From Colius striatus (Eukaryota; Chordata; Aves; Coliiformes; Coliidae), in NCBI RefSeq assembly GCF_028858725.1, contig NC_084773.1, positions 7,616,350 through 7,680,349 of the forward strand: a stretch of DNA of 64,000 bases. The letters are read 5' to 3'. Positions within the stretch are counted from its first letter, which is position 1, and every line of letters starts with the position of its first letter. Position numbers and translations under genes: made by a program. The notes under the pieces were generated by a model. It searched no databases. It worked only from the letters and a program-made list of their open reading frames with translations, and had not been told where the DNA came from. This document shows, piece by piece, positions 1 to 11,419 of this stretch.

Positions 1-5
1 ATTAT

Positions 6-23
6 TGGCGCCCAACGTGGGGC
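6..23 (+). other. Retroviral primer binding site, tRNA-Lys(1,2) type
   Basis: TGGCGCCCAACGTGGGGC is complementary to the 3' end of tRNA-Lys(1,2), the primer used by Mason-Pfizer-like retroviruses. A PBS follows a 5' LTR within a few bases, so the 5' LTR should end at about the first base of this window. Confidence 0.85.
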
Positions 24-198
24 CCCGAGTCTGTGGGACTTGGAGCATTACAGATTAAATTTGAGACAAGGATACTAATTGGGAGTGGTAACGGGCAAAA
101 CATGAACTGTACTGCTGACTATTGAGGTTTTAAGTGGTTCTACCTTTGGTGAAGGGACGAGGGGTGGATTATTAACACCTCCTTAAAAAGCAATTCGT

Positions 199-215
199 GA
201 AGGCGAGGGGTGGAA
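199..215 (+). other. Polypurine tract abutting the 3' LTR
   Basis: A 17-nt purine-rich stretch (GAAGGCGAGGGGTGGAA) ends exactly where the LTR begins with TG. This is the expected primer for plus-strand DNA synthesis. A near copy (GAAGGGACGAGGGGTGGA) lies at 151-168, about 47 bp upstream, so the tract appears duplicated. Confidence 0.75.
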
Positions 216-479
216 TGTCATGGTTTGACATGACAGCCTTTTCTGGTAAGGGGGAAGGGGCTGCAAAGATGGCTCCTGCAAGAAGTTGCTCACAACTCTC
301 CCCAGCTCAGAGCCAGACCCACTTCTGGGGCTGAGCCAATTAGACGCCTCCACGATCACTTTTTAAGAAGAAGCCGGAAGGGGAGGTGTCTTCCTCCATC
401 TTCCTTCTTTCTTCTGCCCCTTTTTCTCTTCTTCTGGCTGGTGGTGGTGCAAGGAGTAGGAACGGTGAGAGAAACAACC

Positions 480-1163
480 ATGCGGACTCCAAGGTCAGTG
501 ATGAAAGGGAGGAGGTGTACTGTAGCAGAGACTCCCCTGCATTCTATGGAGAGAACTGGTGAAGCTGAGATTTATTTTCATTTCTTTAAAGACCCCGCAT
601 CAGCGGTACAGACTCATTCTGATAATGAGCCCGCATCAGGGGCAGAAACTCATTTTGCTAAAGCTGACCCCGGACCAGGGGCAGCGATTCACTTCATTAA
701 AGGCCCCGAGCCAGGGACAGTGATTTTGGCCGGAGGAGGCCTTGTCCCGAAGGAGGAGCCCTTTATCACTATGGCCGGAGGAGGCCTTGTCCCGAGAGAG
801 GGACCTTACAACTGCAGAAACTGCAACCGCGGTGAAGAATCCACGTCAGAGATATTCACCAAGGACTGTGTCCCGTGTGAGGGAACCTGTATCGGCAGAA
901 GCCGCAGCTGCTGGGAACAACCCACACCAGAGAAGTTTGTTAAGGACTGTGTTCCGGGGGAGGAACCCCGTGTTGGAGCAGGGGAAGAATGCCAGGAGTC
1001 ATCCTCATCTGAGAAGACAGAAGCGGCAAAGCCCATCTGTGAGAGACTGACTACATCCCCCACTCCCTGCCCCCCTGAGCTGTTGCGGGGGGAGGAGGTA
1101 GAGATATCGGGAGCAGTGAGCTGGGCCCGGGAAGAAAGGAGGGATGGGGGAGGGAGATCTTAA
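480..1163 (+). CDS. ORF inside the LTR, repetitive 227-residue product, function unknown
   Basis: I do not recognise a domain. The frame is open from 441, but the codons before 480 are GTGs and others; the first ATG is at 480 with A at -3. The predicted product is hydrophilic and repetitive: HF-containing units near the start, two copies of AGGGLVP at about residues 84-105, and two related KDCVP-type segments further on. It ends shortly before the LTR's own poly(A) signal. It has no signal peptide or transmembrane segment that I can see. It may simply be an open frame created by tandem units with lengths divisible by three. I infer, without being able to test it, that an LTR-driven transcript could encode it. 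Confidence 0.35.
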   Translation: MRTPRSVMKGRRCTVAETPLHSMERTGEAEIYFHFFKDPASAVQTHSDNEPASGAETHFAKADPGPGAAIHFIKGPEPGTVILAGGGLVPKEEPFITMAGGGLVPREGPYNCRNCNRGEESTSEIFTKDCVPCEGTCIGRSRSCWEQPTPEKFVKDCVPGEEPRVGAGEECQESSSSEKTEAAKPICERLTTSPTPCPPELLRGEEVEISGAVSWAREERRDGGGRS

Positions 1164-1230
1164 AGTGCTGGTTGTAATTTTCTCATCATCCTACTCCCTT
1201 TTTGCTTTTATTCTGTTCTGTTTCTTGTAG

Positions 1231-1236
1231 AATAAA
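1231..1236 (+). terminator. Poly(A) signal of the LTR
   Basis: AATAAA lies 68 bp after the stop of the LTR ORF and about 225 bp before the LTR end, the usual R/U5 position. Confidence 0.6.
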
Positions 1237-1479
1237 CTTTCCTACTTTCCTCTCTAAGTCGAGTACTGGAGTCTGTTTTGCCCAGAACCATAATTGGCAG
1301 TGAGCCCTCCCTGCCCTTGTCTCAATCCACAACAATCTTGCTTATCTTTTTACTCCCATTTCACTGGGTCCTCCGCCATCTTAACGAGGGTGGGGGTGAA
1401 TGGGGGCATCGAGCGAGAAACTGTCGTGGTGCTGTTGTGCTAGCTGGGCCAAACCACGACAGTCAGCAAAGAAGTTTAT

Positions 1480-2400
1480 AGAGCAAAGTGATAAATATAG
1501 TTACGGAATGCCAAGACCAGATGGTGCTTGCCCAAGGGTCCCAAAGGAAACTCAGGCCTGAAATGGCCAAATTATTAATTATGCTACGTAACTTCTCACT
1601 TAATACCTTAGAAGCCAGAGACGTAGATGACTTACATGATAGCAGTTCTTAAAGATAGTTCAGCAGAATACCACAGAGTTCAATGCCTTTTTAACAACAA
1701 ACAGCAAAATAAAAAATTGACCAGATGGACCAACAACTTGGTGGGAGCAAGTCAATGTGGCTTTTGCAAAGGAAACAGCGTCACTTAAATCTGCTGCGGT
1801 TTTTGAATTTTTGAAAATTTGGGAGAAGAAAAGACTAGGGATCTGTGTTACACCTGTACTGTTCAGTATATTCATAAATGATCTGTCGAGAAAGATCCTT
1901 GTAAGGGAAGGAAATACAAGCTGACTAGGAAGAGTTGCAGCTCATCCTTCTGACACTAAATTATGGGCAGTAAAATGTCAAATGAAATTTGTTCCAGATA
2001 AATACAAAGTTGGTGGGGGAAAAAAACACCTTTGTTTATGTGCTGATGGGGTGAAAGTTATTGCTACTTATGAGGCAGAGCTTGCATAACTGCGAAAATG
2101 GGAGTTTAACATTCAGCAGTGACTGTGTGAACTATGTGAGGGGCTTTAAGGAAGGGAATAAAGAAAACAGAGGATAGCATCATGGCTCTTAGCTCAGAGC
2201 ACACTGGTGACTATGGGTTTGTATGAAGAAAAATGGATTTTGAGATACAGTGCAACTGGAAAAGCAAAGAAGAGGCTCAGAAGAATGATCAGGGACAGGA
2301 ATGGATTCCATACATGGGATTCTTATTAAGATTTGAACCCTTCCTCTTAGCAAAGATACGAGTGAGCACAGTCTAGTCTAGACCAGAAGCGATGGTGCCT
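1480..2400 (+). repeat. Ancient CR1 LINE fragment, reverse transcriptase region, sense strand
   Basis: Degraded but collinear with the RT region of old CR1 elements. Recognisable segments are the CAATGTGGCTTTTGCAAAGG region near 1752, the 'TTCATAAATGATCTG' block at about 1870 (the FINDL-type RT motif), the 'AAATGTCAAATGAAATTTG' block at about 1974, and the 'CAACTGGAAAAGC...AGAGGCTCAGAAGAATGATCAGGG' stretch at about 2250. Many indels and stops make it non-functional. The family assignment is from memory of amniote CR1 consensus patterns. Confidence 0.65.
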
Positions 2401-4839
2401 CTCCCACAGATTATGCAGTCTCTATACTGAGACTGCAGAATGCAGCACTGCAAAGTGCTTTGAATGACAACAATTTATGTGGCTTCAGAATCAAACAGAT
2501 GAAATCACAGAAGAAAATGCTATCAAATGGGCTGTTGAGCACAAAGATTAAAAAAACCCTCCCGAGCTGGAAACTGAGAAAATACACCTTCAGAGGTACA
2601 TTTGTTCCTGCTTTTAGCATGTCTTAGCCACTTGAGATACTTGCGTGTGTCAGAGTGCTGGACCTGATGGGTGTTTGATATGAGCCAGTGCAATCCCAAC
2701 AGATGTCATGTGACAGGAGGAGGAACACAGTTGAGAGTGTCAGCTATGGATATAAAAAGATGTCTCTTTGAAGAGCTATTGTTGGTTTCTCTTGTGCAGA
2801 CATACTCCTGCTGCTAGCTATGGGGCAGTGGTGGGTGCTGTAGGCAGAGCCATCTCGCCCAAGCAGAACCTGCCTCATTGGGTGTCCCATATCCCATTTG
2901 ACATACTGGAGATGTCTGGGCAAATACCAAGAACAAAACTGGCACAAATGCAAAGCATTTTGCAGATTGCACAGAAGTGGAAATCCACAGATCTACTATA
3001 ATTACCTCAATATTAAGCCCTAATCTCATTTTGTGCCAAGTAATCTTGGGACTCAGTATTGCATAAGAGAAGTGCTCTCGTAAGTCATTATACCTACAGA
3101 TAACAAAGATCTAGTCAGTAGAGGCAAAGTAACAAGAAGGTTAAGTGAGGGTGGAAGGAGGGCAATGGCAGGTGCTGATCCTGGGGACAGAATGCAATTC
3201 TCTGCCTCTATGGTCCCAGCTTTGCCTTCCACAGTAGAGTAAGGCAGGGGAGAATGCTGGAATTAATTTCTTCCTTGAGTTCTGAAATGCTGTTAATGTA
3301 CTCATTTTATAGAAATAGGGAGGTGAACAGTAAGGGGGTGAACTTTGCAGATTATCAAGAACAAAGAAAACTTTAGTGAACCAGGAGGACCTTGCTAAGT
3401 TTGGTGTTTGCAAAACAGGATGCATGGTGACAATGTTAAGCCTGAGAGTTTTGCTTGTCCATATTGCTGTTTTAGTTCCTAACAATTTTGGCTTAAACAG
3501 AGTTTAAAAAGATGTTACAGGAACCTCCTTTTGTGAAATTTTTCCCCAATCATGTGTTGAAAGCAAATTAAATGTTCGGACTTGGAAAGGAAATGAAGGC
3601 ATCTGTTTTGTTTGCACTTAAAAACAATGCAAGAAAGCCTCACAGATAAAACAGGAGAAAAGGAGAAACTGAAAGAAGAAAACACAAAACAGAAGCTCAA
3701 AAGTATGAAAAGTAACTGGGACAAAAAGGAAGCTCAAAGAGAAACTTGTGACTAAAAAGTCATGGTTCTAAAAAGTTCAAAAGTGTTAAGAAACAAGGCA
3801 GCCTTGCTGTGTGCCCTGCTGTGAGGCCTGCCTGCCTTTGCTTTGAACCTGGCTCATCCCATATGCCCTTGTCCTGGTTTCAAAGATCGAATGCTCAGGC
3901 CCCAGCTTTTCTCACTGCTGCTTAGGATCTTAGACAAGTGACTGTAGCTGTTGTTCTTTCTTGGTTACACCTCTTCCAGATTGTCCTTTTTCTAGTTCTG
4001 CTTTAATTGTTCTTCATGTGGATGCTGTTCTATAGTTTAATCATCTGTTTTGCCCTACTCTGAGTCATTTCCATTTCCTTCAGTGTCCCTTGACGTGAGG
4101 AAGATCACAACTGCACACCAAGTTGAGTGATGTAGGCGTGCTTGTGATTTCCTACCTCAGCTTAATGATTTCTGATTTCTTCATTTTTTTCCCAGTTAGC
4201 TCTTCAGAGCATGAACTTGTATTTTAAAGGAATTAACTATAATAACCCTAAAATATTCACCTTGAGTAGAAGTCATCAGCTCCCAGTCCATCATTTCATG
4301 TAGGAAGTTGAATCTGTTTTTACCTTGTGTATCACTTCACATTTATCTATATCAAGTTTTATTGCTTAAGCACAGAGGCTGTTAAGGTTCTGAAATTCAT
4401 CACAATAAGCTCGTGAACATCTTGGCATCATCAGTAAATTTTGTGGTATTTCTATCTTTCCTTGCTTTTATAGGTCATTTGGGAATGTTGAGGTGTGCAG
4501 GTTCCACTGCTGGTCTGCTGCGAGAGATGAGCACTTCTTTCTGTCCATTTCCAATCTTTCACTTGTTATTTATTTGTACACAGGGAACTTCCCTTTAATC
4601 AGGTGGTTTGACTGTCTCTTTAAATTAAAAAAAAGGAAGTTGAATGGTGTTGCACACCTAATCCAACCAGACTTGGTAACAGTCACCTCTGCTTCGATAT
4701 GAATCTCAGCTCTGAAGGTCCCATGGCTGAGAATGGAGGGGGGTTATGTAATTTATTTGTTTTCCAGAAAACTCTTTACATCCTACAGCAATGTCAGAAG
4801 TTTGAAAGAATGCTAATATGCAGTAATAATAAAGAGAAG
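2401..4839. other. Non-coding stretch, probably RHOA intron 1 or 5' flank
   Basis: AT-rich sequence with no ORF resembling a protein, no CpG island and no repeat I can name. An A-rich/purine-rich patch lies at about 3640-3740. Nothing else is supportable here. Confidence 0.5.
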
Positions 4840-6130
4840 TAGGACAACCTTAATGATTATAATCCAATCAGACTAAGACATCAATCCCAGGTACAATCAT
4901 GGAATAAGTAACAGAGCCTTCAGGAAAGAATTAAGGCAATGTCACTCAACCTGGAATGGGGGAAACAGAAACAATTAGTATTAATTGTCTCAGTTTGCTT
5001 CTTAAGTATAGATGTTCATCTTAGCCTTCAGTTAGCACTTGACAGTAATTACACATCATTTTCGGTGAGAAACTAAGCCAGTACAAAATCAATGTAATTT
5101 GTATTAAATTTAAAGAGGACAGCTTTAAAAGGCAGGTGGAGACTCCAGTGAATCTGTGTCTTGCAAGAACATGAAGGAGTTAGCTCTTGGGATGTTTTTC
5201 TTATCAATCATCTGGAAGAAATAAAAAATACAAGCGTGAAGAAAGTTTGCAGAAGAAATGAGAAGAAATGCAGAGAACATAACTAACTACTGGAGTGAGC
5301 AGCATGGTAGGGGGTTCTCTGTTAGCACCTATTTTAGAGTGAAGATAGTCCATACTTGAGTTAATGAAAGGAATGAAATGTGACTGGGGAAGGACCAAGC
5401 TGCAGCTTGTTTGCGCTTGAAGCACAGCTCAGGGTGTGGTCATGGCATGAGTGGATCTAACAGCACATCCGTGTCCTGTGAGTGGATCTAACAGCACACT
5501 GATGTCAAAATGAGATGTCTCACAGGGCTCCAGCTCTTGGGGCCTGTTTGCAGCAGCCCTGGTGTGTTTGGGGCTGCGATGGATAATGAGGGGTGGGAAG
5601 GTGCACAGTGCTGTGCTGCTGGGCTTCCAAGGGCCCTTCAGCTGAAACACTTCACTGTGACACCTCTGCCACTTTGCTGCTCCTCATGCTAAGGTGCAGC
5701 TAGCCAATAGACCAGCCAGTTGCTACTGTCAAAGGTATAAAGGTAATAAAACCCAAACCCAACTGTATGCTAGAATGCTTCAGTCTGGAACGTCTGTTAT
5801 GTGAATAGCAGAAAGAAGGTACATGAGCAAGGTAAACTGGTGTCTCCATTTCAGAGTTAGGCAGCAGTAAGAGAAACTAGTAGGGAAATCTTGAATTTGA
5901 AGGAAGTGACTTTACACACAATGTGTAATTAAGCAGTGGGAACTCCCTCCAACAGGATATTGTGACCACTGGAAGTTTACATGGGTTCAAGGGGAGTCTG
6001 GACAAGCTCATGAAAGAGAAATCTGTTTGAAATTACCAAACTCATGAGAACCACATCTGACCTATGAAGTTCCTGAGCTGAAAATGATTGGAGGCTGGAG
6101 ACCTTGGAGGGGGAAGTTTCTCGTTCCTTT
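4840..6130 (+). repeat. Fragmented ancient CR1 LINE, sense strand
   Basis: Two parts look like CR1. The first is a 'TTATCAATCATCTGGAAGAAAT' block near 5199, resembling the RT FINDLE region. The second, at about 5880-6040, resembles the CR1 3' end, with 'GTGGGAACTCCCTCCAACAGGATATTGTGACC' and 'GGAGTCTGGACAAGCTCATGAA' like its characteristic '...AACTCCCTGCCACAGGAT...' stretch. Strong decay makes the boundaries approximate. Confidence 0.5.
5448..5498 (+). repeat. Short tandem duplication, about 31-bp period
   Basis: TGAGTGGATCTAACAGCACA occurs at 5448 and again at 5479, separated by a short spacer. This is a local duplication inside old repeat-derived DNA. Confidence 0.8.
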
Positions 6131-9100
6131 TTCCTCTTCTCCTTTCCTCTAGAAATCCACTCAGCTGATCCAGAATGCCAGATGCTGAGGTGGAGCCACC
6201 TAAATCCCAAGCCAGTCTGGCTCTCTACATGTAGGGAAAATAAGTTTAACTGCAGGAACAAGTTGGCCCTGGTCAGCATCTGTGCTGCAGCTGCTGTGGA
6301 CACAGCACTGGGTGTAGTGAGTTGCACAGATCACAACTTGGGCATTTTACAAGAGATAGTTGGTGTGTTCCTGGGAGTGTTTGATCTTGCTGAGGCATCA
6401 TTCCTGTAAAGCATGGGCACGTGGGCTGTACGGGAAAGGGACGGCAAAGCAAAATGTTTTGCTCCTTCTTATGGTGGTTAGAAATCAAGAAAATTCATCA
6501 CAATCCAAAGCAATTTTCTTCTCTGAGATTCAGATGAATTGCATGTTATCATACAGGATTTATCCTGAAGAGGAAAGCAAGGGCAAAGGCTGTAATTTGA
6601 TAGGATGAATCCAGCTTTGAGGCTTCACATGATATCTCAGATTAGGCATACAATGTCCACATGACACACAACATGGATCTAGTACTGACTGCAGATTCAA
6701 GTTTCCTCAAACACTTTGCACTTTATGCTGGATGAAGTATCTCCTGCCCTATCTCAGCCATCCTAGAGGCAGCATAAACAACACACTATGCTTAACTGAC
6801 ATACATTGTATACCTGTGCCTATTCAACACCAAATTTGTACTTTTGAATAACTATGACTGTATAAAATTCATTAGTTGTTAAGGGTTCACCAGGGCTGGC
6901 ACTGAACCAATGCTGTTAAGTCCTAATGCATTTAAGCTCCCAGTTGTGGTGATGTGGTACAAAGAGGCTTGAGCTGGTTATTTGTGGAGTTATCTGGGAC
7001 CTGATAATCTGGGACCTCCAATTTCAAGATGGCTCTGGAAATGTACAGCTATGTTCGTAAAGCACTTTTACCAAACTAGTAAAACTTGCTAGACTTGAGC
7101 ATGGTTAGTCTGATTAAACTGCTAGCAGAAAGCTGAATGCTCAGCCTGTCCGAGGACCTTCCTGAAGTACCTAGATCACATTGGATACTGTGCTGACCTG
7201 TGTCACTTTTTCAGTTGAACTTCAATCTTACAACAATAATTTCTATTTGAGTGTGGGTTACATTTAATGTGTGAAGTCAGTAGCCTGCCCTGTGCTTTGC
7301 CAGCTCTGGGATTGTTTCCAAGTGTTAAATTTCATATGTAACCCTCCAAAAAATAAAAACCCCAGCAGATACCCCAGCTTTTTCTTACCAGCTGCACCCA
7401 CGTAGTGCTGTAGTTGGAAACAGGTCTATTTTGCAGGACTGTCAAACTGCTTTATGTGCTGGATGCTGTAAGGAATATAAATATAGTTGTTTTCCAAAGA
7501 CCTTCTTAGCAATACTTTAAATAATGTGGCTTGTCAGTGTATGAATGCAGGGTCCACAGCCAAATTTGCACAGAATTAAGTTAATTTCAATTATTGAAAT
7601 AAGCTGTGTGTCTGTCTTTGTAGTGGTGACCGAATCCATGGGTTTAGCAGTTGTATTCCAATAGGTTGTAAAAGAACTATTATTTCTACCCCAATAACAC
7701 TTGACTTTTTTTCTTACTCTTATTGCAGTCCCATGGCTGTTTGCTCCCCATTTTGCAGCTTCTGTAAAAGGTAAATTGGGGTCATAGTTTCCTTTACTTC
7801 AGAACATTCTTATAGAGGCTTATATCTGCTCAAAAGGAGCTGATTTAAGGTAGCACGAGTAGCATTTCAACAGCACACTGCAATGTTTCTGACATTTGTT
7901 TATACATACTTTCACTAATGAAAAACATAGCAGAGGGGGAAAAAAAACCCAAAATGTATAGTTGCTGACATTTTCCCTTGGGACTTCAAGGGAGAAGAGG
8001 GTTGAGATGCTTACCTCCTGTGAGCAATTAAACAGCTGGGAGACGAAGGAAGTCTGGATTCTGCTCCAGAAGGAGGTTGGATTTGAGCAATTACCTCCTT
8101 CTGCCATCCTTCTCCTGGCCTATTTGCCTGCCTCCTGGTCTTTGGACCATTTCCCCCACCCAAACATTCTGTATTCAGTCTCAGTTTCTTCACTGGCTAT
8201 GTGCAGCTTACCTAAAAGCCAGACCTATTTGCTTTTGGGCAGATCTGCTTTCTGCTCCAAACTGTTTTGCTGGTTCTCAGTTCTGATGCCAGACTTTGCT
8301 AAACATGCAGAAGAAAACTGCTCAATCTATGTCTTCTTCATCACTGGAGTCTTTGGGGAAAGTCGTTCCTCTTCCCCCTCAAACTTGAACAAAAGTGAGC
8401 ATATTTTAAGAGTAAATTCAGGTCCTGGGACAGAGGCAGTTCTCTTCTGTGGTAGGTAGAGGGCAGGGCTTGACTGGTCGGGCTGGGGGATGCTTGAGTA
8501 GGGTTTCATCTTCTAGTCTCTCAGCCTTACTTGTGTTCCTTCTGCTGGCCCAGGGCAGAGCTGACTGAATGAAGAGGGGAGAGAGGTAGGGTGTAATTCC
8601 CTCAATAGCAAACTGTTTCAGTACTGAGTGTTGAGGAGTTGGCAGCAAAGAAGTCTTTTCTTTCTTTACAACATTTTAAGGACTTCAAGATCAGGTGGGA
8701 AAGAATTTAAAGGATATTTCTCTCTCAGCATCAAGAACTTTGTTGATGGTTCTGATGAACTGCTTCTGCTGAGTTCTTGCTAACATGTGCAGTAATCCAG
8801 ATCTTGTTTGACAAAACTCTGCATTATGCAAGGCATCTACCCATGTGGCATAACAGACAACATAAAGTTGATAGCAGTTCAGTGATAACTGAAACGAAAT
8901 CTAGTCAGGATACCTATGTGATGGTAAAGGGCTGTTTCTTCCACCTTCTTTCTTTCTCCAAGATGAGATCCAGAATGAGACAAACAAACCTGCAATGTTT
9001 CCTACCAGTTTATCCAACTTTGAAATGTCAGCAGCATGTTCACAGTGCTCACTCGTGCTGTGTGGCCTTGGGATTTGCAAGAGAGGAGGCACTGGAAATG

Positions 9101-11419
9101 TTGATCCTTGGAAAAATAAATAGCATGCTGAAGAGGCAAATTCCATTGCAGTAAATAATAATACTTGGGGAGGTGTACTTTTAAAATATGAGGAAAAAAT
9201 ACCTTCCCTATTTCTCATTCTTCTGGAGCATTTGCTGGATTCTCTTAACAAGCAGGGCTTTATGCTGCATGAGTCTTGGAGCGTCACTGCACAGAGCAAC
9301 CTCATGTAACAAGGATATTAGTGTGGCAACTCTTAGCAAACAGGAGCTCCTTGTGTTGTAACCTCCTGTGATGTTAGTGGGATTGAGTAAATGATGTCTA
9401 AAGCTCTTGTAATACCTGTGAAAGGCACTGGCCTAGGTTGGGGAAATGTCATAATCGAATCTCTTCCATTTAAGTGAGTCACTTGAGTCATGTTGTGAGA
9501 GTTTCTACTTTGAGTCTAGCAGACTAGCTGGTTTTAAGAATCCTGTAAATGCAAAGATAGGAGGAGTGGTTCATTTAAGAGTAGGACAAATTGCAGATCT
9601 GTCATCTTGCTGCAGAAGATGACACATTCCCCTAGAAGCTCACTTCAACCATTCTGTGACACTATTTGGGATAGGCTGTTTCTTGCTCGGTGGTCTGTGT
9701 GCATTGTTGGTGATGCTGTTCCAGCAGCCTTGTGGATTTATGAGTCTCTCCCTGCACCATGCATTGCATAAAAGGATGAATGTGTAGTACTTGTGTTCAG
9801 TTACAGTGAGATAGCAGTACCTTGGATTTGGTCTATATGTAATATCCTCTTAGGTAGTTCAAGTGTAGGGGTTTTTACCTTTAATGGTAGACACATGCTT
9901 GCTGGTGCCAGACTGTACTGCAGCAAATACTAACTTGCATGTAATGTTAAGTACTGTGCACCTTAAAACTTTTTAGGCTAGCAAAGTGCTTTTGGATTCC
10001 TGTCAAAACATGCTCCTGGTCCAAATTTGATGTGTTTCTGGGCTTCAGAATACTTAAGAAAACCAGAGCATGAACACCTAACTGCTGTGAATGCTATTAT
10101 TGTTGTCCTTGTGATTTTCACCACTAAAATGTAGCTCCATTCTAAGCAATTTTTTTTTTTTTTTTTTTTTTTTTTTCCTCTGTTACATTAGAGAGATTTT
10201 GCTTTTCTGAGTGTTTGACAGACCTGGGAATCTCTTATAGCTGCCCACTGGATCAGAATGTATGTATTTTAACTAAAAATATTTAACTAAAAACTGCTGA
10301 TCTGTACACAGAATCCTCTAAATTAGGAAATTATTATTGTAAATGTGCTTAGTGCATGGATTACAGAATGCTGTTGCAGTGGCCAGATACCTGCTAGCAT
10401 CTGAAGAACAAACATGGGGGTTTTGGACATGTGACACCATGAGAACCATCTCCATATGTGTGGACAGCATCAGCGATTCAGACGAGTCTGTCATGAGAAG
10501 AAAGCTGAGTGAAGGCCCAGCAGCACAGTTCCATCCTTGATCATCTCCAGATTGAATAGAAGTGAAGTGTATTGTTCTTGCAGTGAGTAAGGGTTCAACC
10601 TCACTGGCAGAGAAGAAACTTCAAGTACCATAAAGCTGTAAAGCTTGTAACCGGTAGAAGAAACAGGCAGTTGTGGTGTTTGACTTCCTTCTGAGATTGA
10701 TGGAGGGGACTATTCAGTGACCAAATCTGACATCCTGAGGCATCTCTGGCTACCCTGCATTTATAATCTGAGATATTTCTAAAAATTGTTTGAGGTCCAT
10801 AAACAAATTATCCACAGCTTCTGCTGTGTGCCCAGGGGATCATCTGAGGTAAGCAAATGCAGAGCAACTCCTAGGGTTTCAGAGGCAAATGAAAGCTTCA
10901 AGTAAGTGGTACTCTTTGCATCTTGAATTGAATTTTGTGTAACACTTTCATTCCAAGGACATAATGCAGAGGGAATGCTCCTATGGTGATGCTCTGGAGG
11001 GTGAAACTTCAGTGAAAAATATGAGTGCCATAGGTCATCAAGAAAAGATAGATGGTTGAGGCTTCTTATTTTCTTAGGGTTCATAGAAAGCACTGCATTA
11101 AATGGTGATTGCTTTTGCACAGAATTGCTGTTTTCTTGTAGACCTTAGGCATAGGTATGTAGAGGGCCAAAGCATAAAATGAGATTAAACTGGAACAGAA
11201 TGCTTAAAAAAAATCTAAAGCAATGGAAGTATTTGGACGAAGATAAAGAATGAGATCATCCACAGAACAAGACAGTTATCCATAGGTGATGCCAGAAAGG
11301 TCGCCTATCCTAGATGCTATTGCAGGTAACACAAGTGATCAAGAGCCAGAGCTCCAGCTGCTAGCACAGAAGGGAGGAGGAGGATACTGAGGAAGGACAG
11401 ATTATTACAACCTGTCCTC
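6131..11419. other. Non-coding stretch, probably RHOA intron 1
   Basis: No coding exon, CpG island or recognisable transposon. A run of 27 T's lies at 10150-10176. The ORFs here are short and have no protein-like composition or splice-phase support. Confidence 0.5.
10150..10176 (+). repeat. Homopolymer T27
   Basis: 27 consecutive T's. No retroposed gene body is recognisable downstream, which a minus-strand poly(A) tail would imply. Confidence 0.95.

Larger units (their letters stand above)
1..1461 (+). mobile_element. LTR retroelement (endogenous retrovirus-like), 3' portion with PBS, tiny internal region and 3' LTR
   Basis: Seen directly: an 18-nt primer binding site at 6-23, about 190 bp of non-coding leader, a polypurine tract at 199-215, then a TG...CA bounded LTR at 216-1461. 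The LTR ends are inverted copies of each other (TGTCATGGTTTG at the start; the reverse complement of the end is TGTCGTGGTTTG, 11 of 12 matching). The PBS matches the tRNA-Lys(1,2) type used by betaretroviruses and related ERVs. No gag, pol or env is present, so this is a deletion derivative or a miniature non-autonomous element. The 5' LTR would lie just left of the window. The internal motifs resemble abundant passerine LTRs; that family link is from memory. Confidence 0.8.
216..1461 (+). repeat. 3' LTR, 1246 bp, with internal promoter, ORF and poly(A) signal
   Basis: The LTR starts TGTCATGG and ends CCACGACA. It contains a TATA-like T-run/TTTAAGAAG at about 358-368, an ORF, a poly(A) hexamer AATAAA at 1231-1236, and about 220 bp of putative U5. 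The middle (about 590-1000) is built from degenerate tandem units; two units starting at 728 and 773 share 23 identical bases with a 45-bp period. If transcription starts near 390 and ends near 1255, the R region would be about 860 bp, which is unusually long. Confidence 0.75.
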
